DNA of 5,859 nt. Source: Bacillota bacterium (GTDB lineage Bacteria > Bacillota > Clostridia > Acetivibrionales > DSM-1351). The stretch spans positions 1-5,859 of the forward strand of contig JAEWZA010000362.1 of assembly GCA_023395575.1 (NCBI GenBank), read 5' to 3'. Positions 5,756 to 5,859 of the stretch are shown here, piece after piece; positions within the stretch are counted from its first letter, which is position 1, and the number at the start of each line of letters is the position of its first letter. Below the pieces are notes generated by a model, which saw only the letters and a list, made by a program, of their open reading frames with translations, was not told the origin of the DNA and did no database searches. A program made the position numbers and the translations under genes.

Positions 5756-5802
5756 AAAATGCGTTGTTTTAGAAGATAGAAGTTATCTCACCAATGCATT
5801 TT
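5756..5802. terminator. Bidirectional terminator-like hairpin
   Basis: AAAATGCGTTG (5756-5766) pairs with CAATGCATTTT (5792-5802) with one G-T wobble, and the loop contains a small inner stem (AGATA with TATCT). The + strand continues with GTTTTTG. The minus strand continues with a T-rich ATTTTTAATAAT tract. It could end + transcripts reading through from the ABC operon, or a minus-strand gene to the right of the window. Confidence 0.6.
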
Positions 5803-5841
5803 GTTTTTGATTGAAGAACGGAACGAGGGTTGTAGATGAGT

Positions 5842-5859
5842 GGAGGAAAGGTTTGAACC
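5842..5859 (+). promoter_or_regulatory. Possible ribosome binding site and TTG start at the right edge
   Basis: GGAGG (5842-5846) is followed after 6 bases by TTG (5853-5855), the spacing seen at other starts here. A + strand gene may begin in the last seven bases, but too little is visible to judge. The nearer ATG at 5836 opens only six codons. Confidence 0.25.

Noticed and set aside
1..5859. tRNA, rRNA, CRISPR array, complete insertion sequence, riboswitch or origin
   Set aside because: I looked for cloverleaf ends, regularly spaced repeats, transposase motifs, DnaA-box clusters and known riboswitch cores and saw none.

Overview
The window is AT-rich DNA from a low-GC Gram-positive bacterium, most likely a member of the Clostridia or a related Firmicute. 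This rests on the base composition, the strong AGGAGG/AAGGAGG-type ribosome binding sites, the use of TTG and GTG starts, a near-consensus sigma-A promoter and several hairpin-plus-T-run terminators. No ribosomal, tRNA, phage, CRISPR or intact transposase gene is visible. It reads as an accessory region with two exporter modules and at least two decaying genes.

Layout, left to right. Positions 1-662 (+) hold the C-terminal 219 residues of a protein I do not recognise; its frame stays open through the left edge. Next comes a DUF1963 (YwqG-like) gene at 734-1527 (+), split by a one-base frameshift near 922-926 into two pieces that overlap by ATGA. A strong terminator closes it at 1551-1588. About 440 bases without a gene follow (1589-2027). 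They hold several inverted repeats: a dyad inside a possible promoter, two competing hairpins, a large hairpin whose T-run lies on the minus strand, and a REP-like hairpin just before the next gene.

The right half carries two separate export systems on the + strand. The first is a single-gene major facilitator superfamily transporter (2028-3302). The second, after a 130-150 base gap with a plausible promoter and an operator-like dyad, is a two-gene ABC exporter: ATPase (3450-4370, TTG start) and ABC-2 type permease (4364-5248), overlapping by 7 bases and so translationally coupled. Substrates cannot be read from the sequence; drug, bacteriocin or lipid export are typical for these families. 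No regulator gene lies beside them.

The last 600 bases are mostly non-coding. On the minus strand (5630-5460) lies a 56-residue N-terminal fragment that resembles a nucleotidyltransferase-like family and stops just where the catalytic acidic residues would be expected. Its promoter is still near-perfect, with a 10-base palindrome just downstream. A bidirectional terminator-like hairpin follows at 5756-5802, and a ribosome binding site with a TTG at the right edge may begin another gene.

I see no convincing undescribed multi-gene system. The most informative points are the two broken genes, which keep good expression signals, and the structured gap between 1589 and 2027.
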